From: Actinomycetes bacterium
Lineage (GTDB): Bacteria; Actinomycetota; Acidimicrobiia; Acidimicrobiales; Ilumatobacteraceae
Assembly: GCA_025360105.1 (NCBI GenBank)
Contig: JANYCT010000034.1
Coordinates: 50,018-114,017, forward strand
DNA length: 64,000 nucleotides
Direction of reading: 5' to 3'
Shown: positions 27,589 to 36,509 of the stretch, one piece after another
How positions within the stretch are numbered: the first letter of the stretch is position 1
Layout of the letters: each line of letters opens with the position of its first letter
Made by a program: the position numbers and the translations under genes
Notes under the pieces: generated by a model
The model's database searches: none
Seen by the model: only the letters and a program-made list of their open reading frames with translations
Told to the model about the DNA's origin: nothing

Positions 27589-30192
27589 TCACGCGTTGGT
27601 CGCTGCCTCTTTGGCCAGGCGCAGGGCCTCGTCGAGACCATCGGGATTCTTACCTCCGGCGATGGCGATGTCGCCTTTGCCTCCGCCACCACCACCCACG
27701 GCCTTGGCCGCATCGGCAATGAGCGGGCCTGCCTGACCACCGAAGCCAGCAGTCACCGCAGCGACGAGGGACACGCCGCCTGTGGAGCTGAGCCCACCAA
27801 GCACCACCGCGTCGATGCCGGGCTGCTGACGAACCGCTAGCGCGAGCTCGCGAAGGTCACTCGGAGCAAGTCCGTCGACTCGACTCACAAGTACCCCCCC
27901 AGTGGCTTGGCCAGCCAGCTCGGCTGCCTGCCCCATCGCTGCCCTAGCCCGGAGCACCTTGATCTCGTCATTGAGCGACTTGATTTCATCGAGCTTGCGC
28001 TGCACTCCGTCGAGCAGATCGTTCGCGGGCACACCAACGAGCCGGGCCGCGTCGTTGAGCACGCGGTCATCGCGCTGCAGTAGGGCGACGCTGTTGTAAC
28101 CAGTGACGGCTTCGATACGGCGAAGATTGGAACCGATGGAACTCTCACCGACGATCTTGATGGTGCCAATGTCACCAGTGGCCTTCACGTGGGTACCGCC
28201 GCACAACTCAACGGAACTGCCGGCTTCGAGGACCCGCACGATGTCACCGTATTTGTCGCCGAAGAACGCGATGGCGCCCAACGCTGTGGCTTCGTCCTTG
28301 GTGGTCTCGTATGAGCGCGCCGGCGAGTTGCTAAGCACCTCGGTGTTGGCGATCTGCTCGATGCGCGCAATTTCGTCGTCGGTGACTGCCGAGTAGTGGC
28401 TGAAGTCGAACCGTAGGCGGTCGGGACCGACCAACGAACCGGCCTGCTTCACGTGCGGGCCAAGGACACTGCGCAATGCGTGGTGCAGCACATGCGTGCC
28501 GGTGTGGTTGCGCCGGATCGCATCGCGGCGCACATCGTCGATGGTCGCGGTCGCGTGCTGGCCGTTCGTGATGGTACCGCTAACGATGCGTGCCGTATGG
28601 CGGCGCAGCCCGGGCAGCGCGTAGGTGGTGTCGAAGACATCGGCAGCACCGGTTGCGGTGGTGATGGTGCCGGTGTCTCCGACCTGTCCGCCTGCCTCCG
28701 CGTAAAAGGGTGTGCGATCGAGGAAGATTTCAACCGTGCCATCGCCCCCATCCATCACGCCGAGCACGCGGCCCTCGACGCTGCTTTGCACATAGCCGAG
28801 GAACTCTGTGGCGCCGAACTGTTCGCTGATCTCGCGGTACGCCTCTGTCTGATCATCATCGGCCGCATTCGACTTGCGCGCTGCCTTCGCGCGGCGGCGC
28901 TGCTCGGCCATATCGGTATCGAAGCCCTCGCGGTCCACCGCAACGCCGCGCTCGCCGGCGATCTCTTCGGTGAGCTCGAGCGGGAAGCCATAGGTGTCGT
29001 GCAGCGTGAAGGCTGTGGTGCCCATGAGCACCTTGTGATCCTTGGCGAGTTCGTCTTCGAGGATGATCAGGCCGGTCTTGAGAGTCTGGCGGAACCGTTC
29101 CTCTTCCTTGGTGAGCACCCCCACGATGAAGTCGCGGTTTTTGATGACATCGGGGTACGCGCCGCCCATCACATCGATGGCCATCTCGACTAGACCCGGC
29201 ATGACCAGACGCTCGGTGCCGAGCAAGTAGGCGTGACGCACCGCCCGGCGAATGATGCGACGCAAGACGTAGCCGCGACCCTCGTTGCTGGGGAACACAC
29301 CGTCGTTCACGAGCATGGTGCTGCTACGCGCGTGCTCGGCGAGCACGCGCAGGCTGAAGCTGTTCTTGTCGTCGTAATCGCCTGTGAGATACGACTTACC
29401 GGTCACCGACGATGCCTGGTCGATGAGTGGCTGCATCACGTCGGTTTCCCACACACTGTCTTTGCCCTGCACCAACGCGAGGATGCGTTCGAGACCGGCG
29501 CCGGTGTCGATCGATGGTTTGGGCAGCGCGGTGCGCGTGCCATCGGGGGCCTGGTTGAACTGCATGAAGACCAGGTTCCAGAACTCCATGAAACGGTCGC
29601 CCTGCGGATCGTTGAGCGGACCACCGTCGGGGCCGAATGACGGGCCACGATCGATGTGCAACTCGCTACACGGACCACATGGGCCGGTTTCGCCCATCTG
29701 CCAGAAATTGTCCTTGTCGCCGAGTCGTTGAATGCGGTTCATCGGCACGCCGACTTGGTCGTGCCAGATCTGCTCGGCTTCGTCATCGCTCTCGTGCACG
29801 GTGATCCAGATGCGATCGCCATCGAGCCCAAAGACCTCGGTGACCAGCTCCCAACTCCACGGAATGGCATCGGTCTTGAAGTAGTCGCCAAAGCTGAAGT
29901 TGCCGAGCATCTCGAAGAACACGAGATGGCGCTTGGTGCGACCAACGTCATCGAGGTCGTTGTGCTTACCGCCTGCGCGGGCGCACTTCTGCGCGGTGAC
30001 CGCACGCTTGAACGGTGCGGTCTCATCGCCCACGAAGTACGACTTGAACGGCACCATGCCGGCAACGGTGAACAGCACCGTGGGGTCGTGAGGAATCAGG
30101 CTTGCCGAGGCAACCGGCGTATGACCACGGTCGGCGAAGAATGCGGTGTAGGCGTCGCGGAGTTGATTGGCAGTGGTGGGCGGCGTACTCAT
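27589..30192 (-). CDS. alaS: Alanyl-tRNA synthetase
   Basis: 867 residues, full length. The class II catalytic domain starts with FFADRGH and has FKRAVTAQKCARAGGKHNDL and FFEMLGNFSFGDYFK; the editing domain carries HTGTHVLHH and CGGTHVKATGD, which hold the zinc ligands. The C-terminal oligomerisation region ends in a glycine-rich GGGGGGKGD segment. It charges tRNA-Ala and clears Ser-tRNA-Ala. It heads the operon that runs to aroB. Confidence 0.97.
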   Translation of the reverse strand: MSTPPTTANQLRDAYTAFFADRGHTPVASASLIPHDPTVLFTVAGMVPFKSYFVGDETAPFKRAVTAQKCARAGGKHNDLDDVGRTKRHLVFFEMLGNFSFGDYFKTDAIPWSWELVTEVFGLDGDRIWITVHESDDEAEQIWHDQVGVPMNRIQRLGDKDNFWQMGETGPCGPCSELHIDRGPSFGPDGGPLNDPQGDRFMEFWNLVFMQFNQAPDGTRTALPKPSIDTGAGLERILALVQGKDSVWETDVMQPLIDQASSVTGKSYLTGDYDDKNSFSLRVLAEHARSSTMLVNDGVFPSNEGRGYVLRRIIRRAVRHAYLLGTERLVMPGLVEMAIDVMGGAYPDVIKNRDFIVGVLTKEEERFRQTLKTGLIILEDELAKDHKVLMGTTAFTLHDTYGFPLELTEEIAGERGVAVDREGFDTDMAEQRRRAKAARKSNAADDDQTEAYREISEQFGATEFLGYVQSSVEGRVLGVMDGGDGTVEIFLDRTPFYAEAGGQVGDTGTITTATGAADVFDTTYALPGLRRHTARIVSGTITNGQHATATIDDVRRDAIRRNHTGTHVLHHALRSVLGPHVKQAGSLVGPDRLRFDFSHYSAVTDDEIARIEQIANTEVLSNSPARSYETTKDEATALGAIAFFGDKYGDIVRVLEAGSSVELCGGTHVKATGDIGTIKIVGESSIGSNLRRIEAVTGYNSVALLQRDDRVLNDAARLVGVPANDLLDGVQRKLDEIKSLNDEIKVLRARAAMGQAAELAGQATGGVLVSRVDGLAPSDLRELALAVRQQPGIDAVVLGGLSSTGGVSLVAAVTAGFGGQAGPLIADAAKAVGGGGGGKGDIAIAGGKNPDGLDEALRLAKEAATNA

Positions 30193-30201
30193 GATTCGTG
30201 C

Positions 30202-30207
30202 AGCCTA
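30202..30207 (-). promoter_or_regulatory. -10 box TAGGCT of the alaS operon
   Basis: TAGGCT ends 9 bases before the alaS ATG, giving at most a few bases of leader. This is the likely promoter for the whole alaS-ruvX-mltG-aroECKB operon. Confidence 0.45.
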
Positions 30208-30254
30208 CCCCGCTGCTTCATTGCTGAATCTGGTGCATTTCGCACTGCCCGGGC

Positions 30255-30260
30255 TACCTT
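30255..30260 (+). promoter_or_regulatory. -10 box TACCTT of the cysteine-cluster protein gene
   Basis: TACCTT ends 6 bases before the ATG at 30267. Confidence 0.45.
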
Positions 30261-30266
30261 TTTGAC

Positions 30267-30992
30267 ATGGCCCGACCAGACGACCTACACACCTACATCA
30301 GCTTTGATGATCCACACGAGCAACGCACATGGGTGTTCGACGCAACGTTTCTCACCTCGAACTGGAACTGCATCTGGGGGAACGGCTGTCAGGGCATCCT
30401 CGACCACGACGCCGAGGCGTTGCAGCAGGGCTGCTGCAGCTTCGGAGCCCACTTCATCGATGACGCAGACGTGCAGACCGTTGTCGAGAGTTCTGCCCGG
30501 CTCAACTCAACGCAATGGCAGTTTCATGCCGAAGCCCAAGACGGCGGTTGGACTGCGATCGACCCTGATGGCACCACGACCACGCGCGTCATCGACGGTG
30601 CGTGCATCTTCTTGAACCGTCCGGGCTTTTCGGGAGGCGAGGGCTGTGCACTGCACAGCGCTGCGCTCACCGTGGATGAACGTCCGCTCGATTGGAAGCC
30701 CGACGTATGCTGGCAACTGCCGTTGCGCCTACACGAAGACACCGATGCACACGGCCATGTCACCAGCACCTTGCGCGAATGGAAGCGCCGCGACTGGGGC
30801 GAGGGTGGCACCGACTTTCACTGGTGGTGCACCGAGAGCGGCGACGCCTTCCATGGTTCGAAGCAGACCTATCGGTACCTGCGCGACGAGATCATCGAGT
30901 TCACCGGACTCGAGGTATACGAAATGCTCGTCAAGCAGCTCGAGAAGAACCGCTCCACGCCGGTGCCCCACCCCGCTGTGCGGCGGCACTAG
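30267..30992 (+). CDS. Cysteine-cluster protein (YkgJ/DUF3109-like)
   Basis: 241 residues. Cysteines are ordered as in the YkgJ/DUF3109 metal-binding families: CIWGNGCQG near residue 31, GCCSFGAHF, GACIFLNRPGF, GCALHSAAL and DVCWQLPLR, plus a later WWC. A [4Fe-4S] or zinc site is likely; function is unknown. It has no signal peptide or membrane helix. It is divergent from alaS, and a kinase-like phosphotransferase lies 57 bases downstream. Family assignment is by cysteine pattern and could be wrong in detail. Confidence 0.6.
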   Translation: MARPDDLHTYISFDDPHEQRTWVFDATFLTSNWNCIWGNGCQGILDHDAEALQQGCCSFGAHFIDDADVQTVVESSARLNSTQWQFHAEAQDGGWTAIDPDGTTTTRVIDGACIFLNRPGFSGGEGCALHSAALTVDERPLDWKPDVCWQLPLRLHEDTDAHGHVTSTLREWKRRDWGEGGTDFHWWCTESGDAFHGSKQTYRYLRDEIIEFTGLEVYEMLVKQLEKNRSTPVPHPAVRRH

Positions 30993-31025
30993 TTCCACTC
31001 GTCGGGGCGACCCGATCAGTGGTGC

Positions 31026-31031
31026 TACCGT
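31026..31031 (+). promoter_or_regulatory. -10 box TACCGT of the phosphotransferase gene
   Basis: TACCGT lies 18 bases before the ATG at 31050, and a G-run (31038-31042) that could bind ribosomes lies between them, so this gene probably has a short leader. Confidence 0.35.
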
Positions 31032-31049
31032 TCCAACGGGGGTTTTGCC

Positions 31050-32102
31050 ATGGAAGATCAGTTGGTTCAATTCTTGTTGCGTACCTTCCCGGGCGCACGT
31101 GAGATCGTCATCGAGGAGCTCGAACCGATTCCGGGTGGCTACTCACGTGAGACGTATCGCTTCGATGCGCGTGTTCGATGGACCGACCGCGAGGAGTTGT
31201 TGCCGTTCATCTTGCGCAAGGACCCGCCCGCTGTGGTGTCGATTCTGCAGACCAGTCGAGCCGTGGAACACGACCTGATCGAAGCAGTTCGTGCCCACAC
31301 GACGGTGCCAGTGAGCCGCAGTTTCGGCCACGAAATGGACCCGCAGGTGTTCGGCGAGGCAGCGATGGTGCTCGAGCGCGTGCGGGGCAACGGGGCCACG
31401 TCGGATTTGTTCAACGACGGCCCCGATGCGTATCAGGTCGACGACGTCATCCGGCACCTGTGCGAGGTGCTCGTCGAGCTGCACACGGCAGATATCTCGA
31501 CACTTGATCCCCACGGTGCACTCGCCGATCCGCGAGATGTCGGCATTGATGCCAGCTCATGGGACGCGTACATGGACTCCACGTTCGAGTACTACATCAA
31601 CTCCTACGACTCGCTCGCCTACGACCCCAATCTGGTGGTTCTTCTTGACTCGTTCCTCACCCTGCGCCGGAACAAGCCCCGGCCGCTTCGTTTGTCGCTG
31701 GTGCATGGCGACTTCAACCCGGCCAACTTCCTGTACGAGAACGGTCAGGTGACTGCGCTCATCGATTGGGAGAACAGCCGCATCGGCGATCCCCGCGAAG
31801 ACCTCGGTTGGATGACCACGATGGACATCATCAGCAACACGAGCGTGATGTCGCATCCCATCGACGAAGGCGGCTTCCTCGCCTACTACAACAAGCTCAC
31901 CGGCTGGAACGTGACCGCCGAGGAGATCGATTACTTCACCCTCTTTGGCACCGCCAATATCGCTGTACCCATCAACGCCGCCATTGCCCGTCGAGTGCGC
32001 AACGAGCACAGCGTGTTCATGCACCTCTATCTGATGCAGCCATCCACTGCGGCTATTCCCAACATGGCTGGCCTGATGCACTATCCGGGAGTCACCGTAT
32101 GA
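31050..32102 (+). CDS. Phosphotransferase (APH/choline kinase-like fold)
   Basis: 350 residues. Kinase-like motifs are the catalytic loop LVHGDFNPANFL near residue 220 and the metal-binding IDWENSRIGDPREDLGW about 20 residues later; GGYSRETYRF near the N-terminus fits the nucleotide-binding loop. Members phosphorylate small molecules such as aminoglycosides, choline or sugars, and many actinobacterial copies are linked to acyl-CoA metabolism. The substrate here is unknown. Its stop overlaps the start of the next gene (ATGA). Confidence 0.85.
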   Translation: MEDQLVQFLLRTFPGAREIVIEELEPIPGGYSRETYRFDARVRWTDREELLPFILRKDPPAVVSILQTSRAVEHDLIEAVRAHTTVPVSRSFGHEMDPQVFGEAAMVLERVRGNGATSDLFNDGPDAYQVDDVIRHLCEVLVELHTADISTLDPHGALADPRDVGIDASSWDAYMDSTFEYYINSYDSLAYDPNLVVLLDSFLTLRRNKPRPLRLSLVHGDFNPANFLYENGQVTALIDWENSRIGDPREDLGWMTTMDIISNTSVMSHPIDEGGFLAYYNKLTGWNVTAEEIDYFTLFGTANIAVPINAAIARRVRNEHSVFMHLYLMQPSTAAIPNMAGLMHYPGVTV

Positions 32103-32605
32103 ACACCACACCGTCGATCGACGACCTACTGCTCGGGCTGATCATTGCCATCAGCGACGAAATCGTGCCCAATCTTGCCAACGCGAAGGCATATGCAACC
32201 GCGTCGATGATGCAGTCGGTGCTCCAGGAGATCCGCCAGATGGTGCCGGTGCTCGACACCTATCTCGTTGATGAACACAATGGGATGATCCGTACTCTTC
32301 GCAACGCTGCGCTGGCACTTGGCGATGCGGCAGGCGACGAGGCCGATCGCATTCGCGAGCGCGCCGACACGCTCGGACAACGTGACTACCTTCCCGCACC
32401 GCCCGATCACGACGCCATTGCCAGCGCGCACCGCGAACTCGGCGAAGCACTCGTTGCAAACGTGCGCGACCTCGATGTGCTGCAACGCGCTGGCGACACC
32501 CGCGCCGATACTTCGCTCGACGAGATTCGGGCCCATCTCCTGCCCCGCTACGTTCGCGATGTTGCCACTGTGACTGTTGGCGCCGGCATGGTCGGCCGGG
32601 GTTAG
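32099..32605 (+). CDS. Uncharacterised helical protein coupled to the phosphotransferase
   Basis: 168 residues with no motif I recognise. The composition is alpha-helical, with heptad-like stretches around DEIVPNLANAKAYA, MMQSVLQEIRQMV and IASAHRELGEALVANV. There is no signal peptide or membrane segment. The ATGA overlap means it is translated together with the phosphotransferase, so a role with that enzyme (partner or regulator) is the best guess from context. Confidence 0.7.
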   Translation: MNTTPSIDDLLLGLIIAISDEIVPNLANAKAYATASMMQSVLQEIRQMVPVLDTYLVDEHNGMIRTLRNAALALGDAAGDEADRIRERADTLGQRDYLPAPPDHDAIASAHRELGEALVANVRDLDVLQRAGDTRADTSLDEIRAHLLPRYVRDVATVTVGAGMVGRG

Positions 32606-32619
32606 CACACACGCGAAGG

Positions 32620-32658
32620 CGCCCGTTGGTGACGGGAGATTCCTCTCACCAACGGGCG
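32620..32658. terminator. Perfect 13-bp bidirectional hairpin
   Basis: CGCCCGTTGGTGA (32620-32632) and its exact reverse complement (32646-32658) enclose a 13-base loop between two convergent genes. No U-run follows on either strand. Confidence 0.65.
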
Positions 32659-32672
32659 TGGAACCCTGCGGA

Positions 32673-33086
32673 TCAGGCCGCGAGCCGCCGGCTGGAAGTC
32701 GATTTCGCGACTGACTTCTTGGCCGCGACCTTTTTAGCCGGAGCCTTCTTGGTCGCGCTCTTCGTGACCGAGGTCAGCGTGGCTGATGGCCGCTTAGCCG
32801 GAGCCTTCTTGGCCGGAGCCTTGCCCGTCGGAGCAAACTCGGCGACGCGCGTGGAGAGTTGGTCAATCTCACGACGCAGCGACGCGATCTGGCTGCGCAG
32901 CTCCTTGTCGATGGTCTCGACCAGTCGATCGGTTGCCTGCTCGCCACGATCGAGGAAGCTCTTGATCCGACGATCGAGCAGCTTCAGCTGCTCTTCAAGC
33001 TCGTGAGCGATCCGCTCAGAAGTCTTGGTGAGACGCTCGAACAACTGCTCGAACACCTCGGGGGTGGCGCTTCTTGTGGTGGTCAT
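32673..33086 (-). CDS. Coiled-coil protein with lysine/alanine-rich histone-H1-like tail
   Basis: 137 residues. The N-terminal two thirds (about 8-85) are strongly helical with heptads (VFEQLFERLTKTSERI, LKLLDRRIKSFL, LRSQIASLRREI). The C-terminal third is built of KAPAKK-, KSATKKAPAKK- and KVAAKKSVAK-type blocks, like histone H1 tails. This two-part layout resembles PhaF-type phasins (granule-binding helices plus DNA-binding tail), but I see no PHA genes, so a nucleoid or chromosome-linked role is equally possible. GGGAGG six bases before the ATG is a strong ribosome binding site. Confidence 0.75.
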   Translation of the reverse strand: MTTTRSATPEVFEQLFERLTKTSERIAHELEEQLKLLDRRIKSFLDRGEQATDRLVETIDKELRSQIASLRREIDQLSTRVAEFAPTGKAPAKKAPAKRPSATLTSVTKSATKKAPAKKVAAKKSVAKSTSSRRLAA

Positions 33087-33201
33087 GATGACCTCCCTAG
33101 GTTTGTTTGCCTACCGACATGGTACGTCCGAGCGTCGTGTGCGACCAGGGCACAAGGTCCCGGCTTTGCTCGTCCGCAGAGGGTGGCGACCCGACAACCG
33201 G

Positions 33202-35031
33202 CTACTTGACTTTCTTGTTCGCTTTGCGACGCTCTTCGAGACCGAGGTGCTTCTTGCGAATGCGGATGTTCTTCGGAGTGACCTCGACGAGTTCGTCGTC
33301 GGCAATCCATTCGATGGCGGTCTCGAGGCTGTGGATCTTGGGTGCAGGCAACTTGACGGCGTCGTCGTGGCTGTGCGTGCGGATGTTGTTCTTCTCTTTC
33401 GGACGAACGGCGTTGACCACCATTTCGTCCTCGCGGGCACACTCGCCCACGACCATGCCCTCGTACACTTGCTCGCCCGGCGCGATGAAGAACTGACCGC
33501 TGAGTTGCAGCTTGTCGAGCGCATAGCCGGTGGACTGACCAATACGGTCGGCCACCATGGCGCCGCCACGGGAATCGGGCATCTCGCCGCACCACGGCAT
33601 CCAGCCGAGGTGATGCTGATGCAGCAGTGCAGTACCGCGGGTGGCCGTCATCAGCAACGAGCGGAAGCCGATGAGCCCACGGCTCGGGCATTCGAACGTG
33701 ACGATGGTGCGCCCGGCATCGCCGGAACGCAGATCGGTGATGCGACCCTTGCGAGGCGCGAGTTCCTGGGTGACGGTGCCAACGTGCTCGTCGGGAACGT
33801 CGCAGACGCCCCGTTCCTGCGGCTCGAAGCGCTTGCCGTTGACCTCTTTGGTGATGACCTCGGGCCGGCTGACCTGCAGCTCGTAGCCCTCCCGGCGCAT
33901 CGATTCGATGAGCACCGCCAACTGCAGTTCGCCGCGACCGGCGACTTCGATGATGTCGGGCGAACCGGTCTCGAACAGCTTGATCGACACGTTGCCGAGC
34001 AGTTCCTTTTCGAGGCGCTCGACGAGATGGCGGCTCGTGAGGTACTTGCCGTCCTTGCCAGCGAACGGCGAGGTGTTGACGCCGAACGTCATGCGCAGCA
34101 CGGGCTCGTCGACCATCAGACGAGGGAGGGCAATCGGGGTCTCGACCGAGGCGATCGTGTCGCCGATTTCGACCTCGGGGAAACCCGCGACCACGAACAA
34201 GTCGCCGGCCGAGAGTTCCTGTACCTCGTTGCGGCTCACGCCTTCAAAGGCCATGAGCTGGCTGAGGCGACGCTTGAGTGGCGGCTGTCCCTCGGCGAAT
34301 TCCTCTTCGAGCAATGCAACGGTGTCGCCGCGACGCATCACGCCGTTGACGACGCGACCAATAGCGAGGCGACCGAGGTATTCGCTGGCGTCGAGCGTGG
34401 TCACCATTGCCTGCAGCGGCGCCTCGGGATCGCCCTGCGGAGCGGGGATCGTCTCGATGATGGTGTCCAGCAGCGAGGAAAGGTCAGCGTCGGGTGCCGG
34501 CATGCCGATGCCACGCATCGAGCGGCCCTCACGGGCCACGGCCGAGATGATCTGGAAATCGATGTGCTCGTCGCCGGCGTCGAGGTCGATGAACAGCTGA
34601 TACACCTCATCGAGCACCTCGTCGGGACGGGCGTCGCCGCGATCGACCTTGTTGATGATCACGATGGCGGGAAGGTCGAGCGCCAGAGCCTTCTGCAGTA
34701 CGTAGCGAGTCTGGGGCAGCGGACCTTCCGCTGCGTCGACGAGCAGCAACACACCATCGACCATGGTGAGGGCACGCTCGACCTCGCCACCGAAGTCAGC
34801 GTGGCCGGGGGTGTCGACCATGTTGATCTTGACGCCCTTCCAGGTGATCGACGCGGCCTTGGCGAGGATGGTGATGCCGCGCTCGCGCTCTTGGTCGTTG
34901 CTATCCATGACGCGGTCGACGACTGCCTGATGGGCAGCAAACGTGCCGGTGGCGCGCAACAACGCGTCGACGAGAGTGGTCTTGCCGTGATCCACGTGCG
35001 CGACAAGGGCGATATTTCGTAGTTGAGTCAT
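33202..35031 (-). CDS. typA: Ribosome-associated GTPase TypA/BipA
   Basis: 609 residues. The GTPase domain has G1 [10 protein letters not shown], a conserved RGITI segment, G3 [12 protein letters not shown] and G4 NKVDR, followed by EF-G-like domains and the BipA-specific C-terminus. The family is a translational GTPase involved in 50S assembly and stress or cold adaptation. It stands alone, with 103 bases between it and the upstream small acidic-protein gene. Confidence 0.95.
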   Translation of the reverse strand: MTQLRNIALVAHVDHGKTTLVDALLRATGTFAAHQAVVDRVMDSNDQERERGITILAKAASITWKGVKINMVDTPGHADFGGEVERALTMVDGVLLLVDAAEGPLPQTRYVLQKALALDLPAIVIINKVDRGDARPDEVLDEVYQLFIDLDAGDEHIDFQIISAVAREGRSMRGIGMPAPDADLSSLLDTIIETIPAPQGDPEAPLQAMVTTLDASEYLGRLAIGRVVNGVMRRGDTVALLEEEFAEGQPPLKRRLSQLMAFEGVSRNEVQELSAGDLFVVAGFPEVEIGDTIASVETPIALPRLMVDEPVLRMTFGVNTSPFAGKDGKYLTSRHLVERLEKELLGNVSIKLFETGSPDIIEVAGRGELQLAVLIESMRREGYELQVSRPEVITKEVNGKRFEPQERGVCDVPDEHVGTVTQELAPRKGRITDLRSGDAGRTIVTFECPSRGLIGFRSLLMTATRGTALLHQHHLGWMPWCGEMPDSRGGAMVADRIGQSTGYALDKLQLSGQFFIAPGEQVYEGMVVGECAREDEMVVNAVRPKEKNNIRTHSHDDAVKLPAPKIHSLETAIEWIADDELVEVTPKNIRIRKKHLGLEERRKANKKVK

Positions 35032-35134
35032 GTTCCGGGGGTTTCGTTCGGACCGCGGTGCTGAGGCAGGGGCATCAGCGCGGCAGGCACGCAGTGCCTA
35101 TCAAGGTGTTCGTCTTCAGGTTCGGCTGTGAGGA

Positions 35135-35323
35135 TCAGTCTTCAGGCTCTTCGTCGTCTTCATCATCGAAGGTGACGCCGTACTTTTCCGCTAGCGCGGC
35201 GTACTCGTCGTCTTCGGTACGAGGACGTTCTTCATTGCCACCAAATCCCAGATCTAATGCGCTGGGACCAGCTTGCTTGAGCTTTCGCGCTTCTTCAAAG
35301 CGACGATGACGACCCTTCTTCAC
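35135..35323 (-). CDS. Small protein with basic head and acidic tail
   Basis: 62 residues starting with a GTG. It opens with a basic stretch (KKGRHRRFEEARKLK) and ends in an acidic one (EDDEYAALAEKYG, then DDEDDEEPED). The layout recalls the actinobacterial DUF3073 family (basic start, acidic DDEYA-type end), but I cannot confirm this. It lies between korB and typA on the same strand. TAGGTT 12 bases before the GTG may be its -10 box. Confidence 0.55.
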   Translation of the reverse strand: MKKGRHRRFEEARKLKQAGPSALDLGFGGNEERPRTEDDEYAALAEKYGVTFDDEDDEEPED

Positions 35324-35462
35324 GGCAGGGCTCCGAACCTAGAGAAATAACATCGGCGGCAATCCTACCCGTTGCCTGATGCAACGCGACGGATTGCAGG
35401 GGGGTCTGCGTCCGATTCTTGAACAATACACCTGCTCAGGGCATCGCCAACGTCAAACTTGA

Positions 35463-36509
35463 CTATCCGACCTGCCAGGTGCCGGCCGACTGGAGCAGAG
35501 CACGCAGGTCGCCGGGGCCCTTCTTCGACGACGCTTCGGCCAATTGGGCGCCCACCATGGTGCCGTAATCGGGGCGTTCGACATCGCGGAAAACACCAAA
35601 GGGCGTGGGTGACCAGGTGGCCGTAGAACTGCCAGGTTCGTCGGCCGACAGGCGAGACAGTGCGAAAGCCAGGCTGGGGTCGGCTCGGTGCGCGTCGTGT
35701 CGCAGAATTGCCTCGAGACCGACGTCGGCAACCTCGACAATCCGTAAGTGCCCATCGGAGCCCATGACAACGCCTGCATGGGCGTCCTCGCCGAAGGTGA
35801 TCGGTTCGCCGTGATGGAGATCGATCATCATCTCGCCGCGCACCTTACGACCGGTGAGTTCGTCGAACGCTCCGTCATTGAACACGTTGCAGTTCTGCAG
35901 GATCTCTACGAACGCCGCGCCACGGTGCGCATGGGCGGCGCGGAATGTCTCCATCATGTGCTTTCGGTCGAGATCGTGGGTACGGGCAACGAAGCTCGCC
36001 TCGGCGCCGAGCGCCAAGGCCAACGGGCTGAACGGATGGTCGATCGAGCCCATCGGGGTCGACTTGGTGACCTTGCCGATTTCCGACGTGGGCGAGTACT
36101 GGCCTTTGGTGAGACCGTAGATGCGGTTGTTGAACAACAGGATCGTCAGGTTCACGTTACGCCGCAGCGCGTGGATCAGGTGATTGCCGCCGATGGAGAG
36201 CGCATCGCCGTCGCCGGTGATGACCCACACATCAAGGTCGGGTCGGGCAACGGCCACGCCCGTGGCGATGGCCGGGGCACGCCCATGGATGCTGTGCACT
36301 CCATAGGTGTTCATGTAGTAAGGGAAACGGCTCGAACAACCGATACCCGACACGAACACAGCGTTCTCGAGCTTCACACCCAACTCAGGCATCAGCGTCT
36401 GCACCGCCAATAAGATGCCGTAGTCGCCGCAGCCGGGGCACCAGCGAACTTCCTGGTCGCTGGTCCAGTCCTTCTTCGTGGTCAGTGGAATGACGGTGTC
36501 GGTCATCAC
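35463..36509 (-). CDS. korB: 2-oxoglutarate:ferredoxin oxidoreductase, beta subunit
   Basis: 348 residues. The cluster cysteines WCPGCGDYG are near residue 25, a further cysteine is in SGIGCSSRF, and the thiamine-diphosphate motif GDGDALSIGGNH is near residue 100. With KorA it decarboxylates 2-oxoglutarate to succinyl-CoA and reduces ferredoxin, replacing the NAD-linked complex in many actinobacteria. The GTG start overlaps the korA stop; an ATG one codon later is possible. Confidence 0.94.
   Translation of the reverse strand: MMTDTVIPLTTKKDWTSDQEVRWCPGCGDYGILLAVQTLMPELGVKLENAVFVSGIGCSSRFPYYMNTYGVHSIHGRAPAIATGVAVARPDLDVWVITGDGDALSIGGNHLIHALRRNVNLTILLFNNRIYGLTKGQYSPTSEIGKVTKSTPMGSIDHPFSPLALALGAEASFVARTHDLDRKHMMETFRAAHAHRGAAFVEILQNCNVFNDGAFDELTGRKVRGEMMIDLHHGEPITFGEDAHAGVVMGSDGHLRIVEVADVGLEAILRHDAHRADPSLAFALSRLSADEPGSSTATWSPTPFGVFRDVERPDYGTMVGAQLAEASSKKGPGDLRALLQSAGTWQVG

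Noticed and set aside
32673..32830. Lysine/alanine-rich tail as a frameshift artefact
   Set aside because: The frame continues without a break from the coiled coil, the gene has a strong ribosome binding site, and such tails are known in real proteins.
33025..35022. 665-codon open frame on the plus strand
   Set aside because: Antisense of typA, which has full GTPase motifs.
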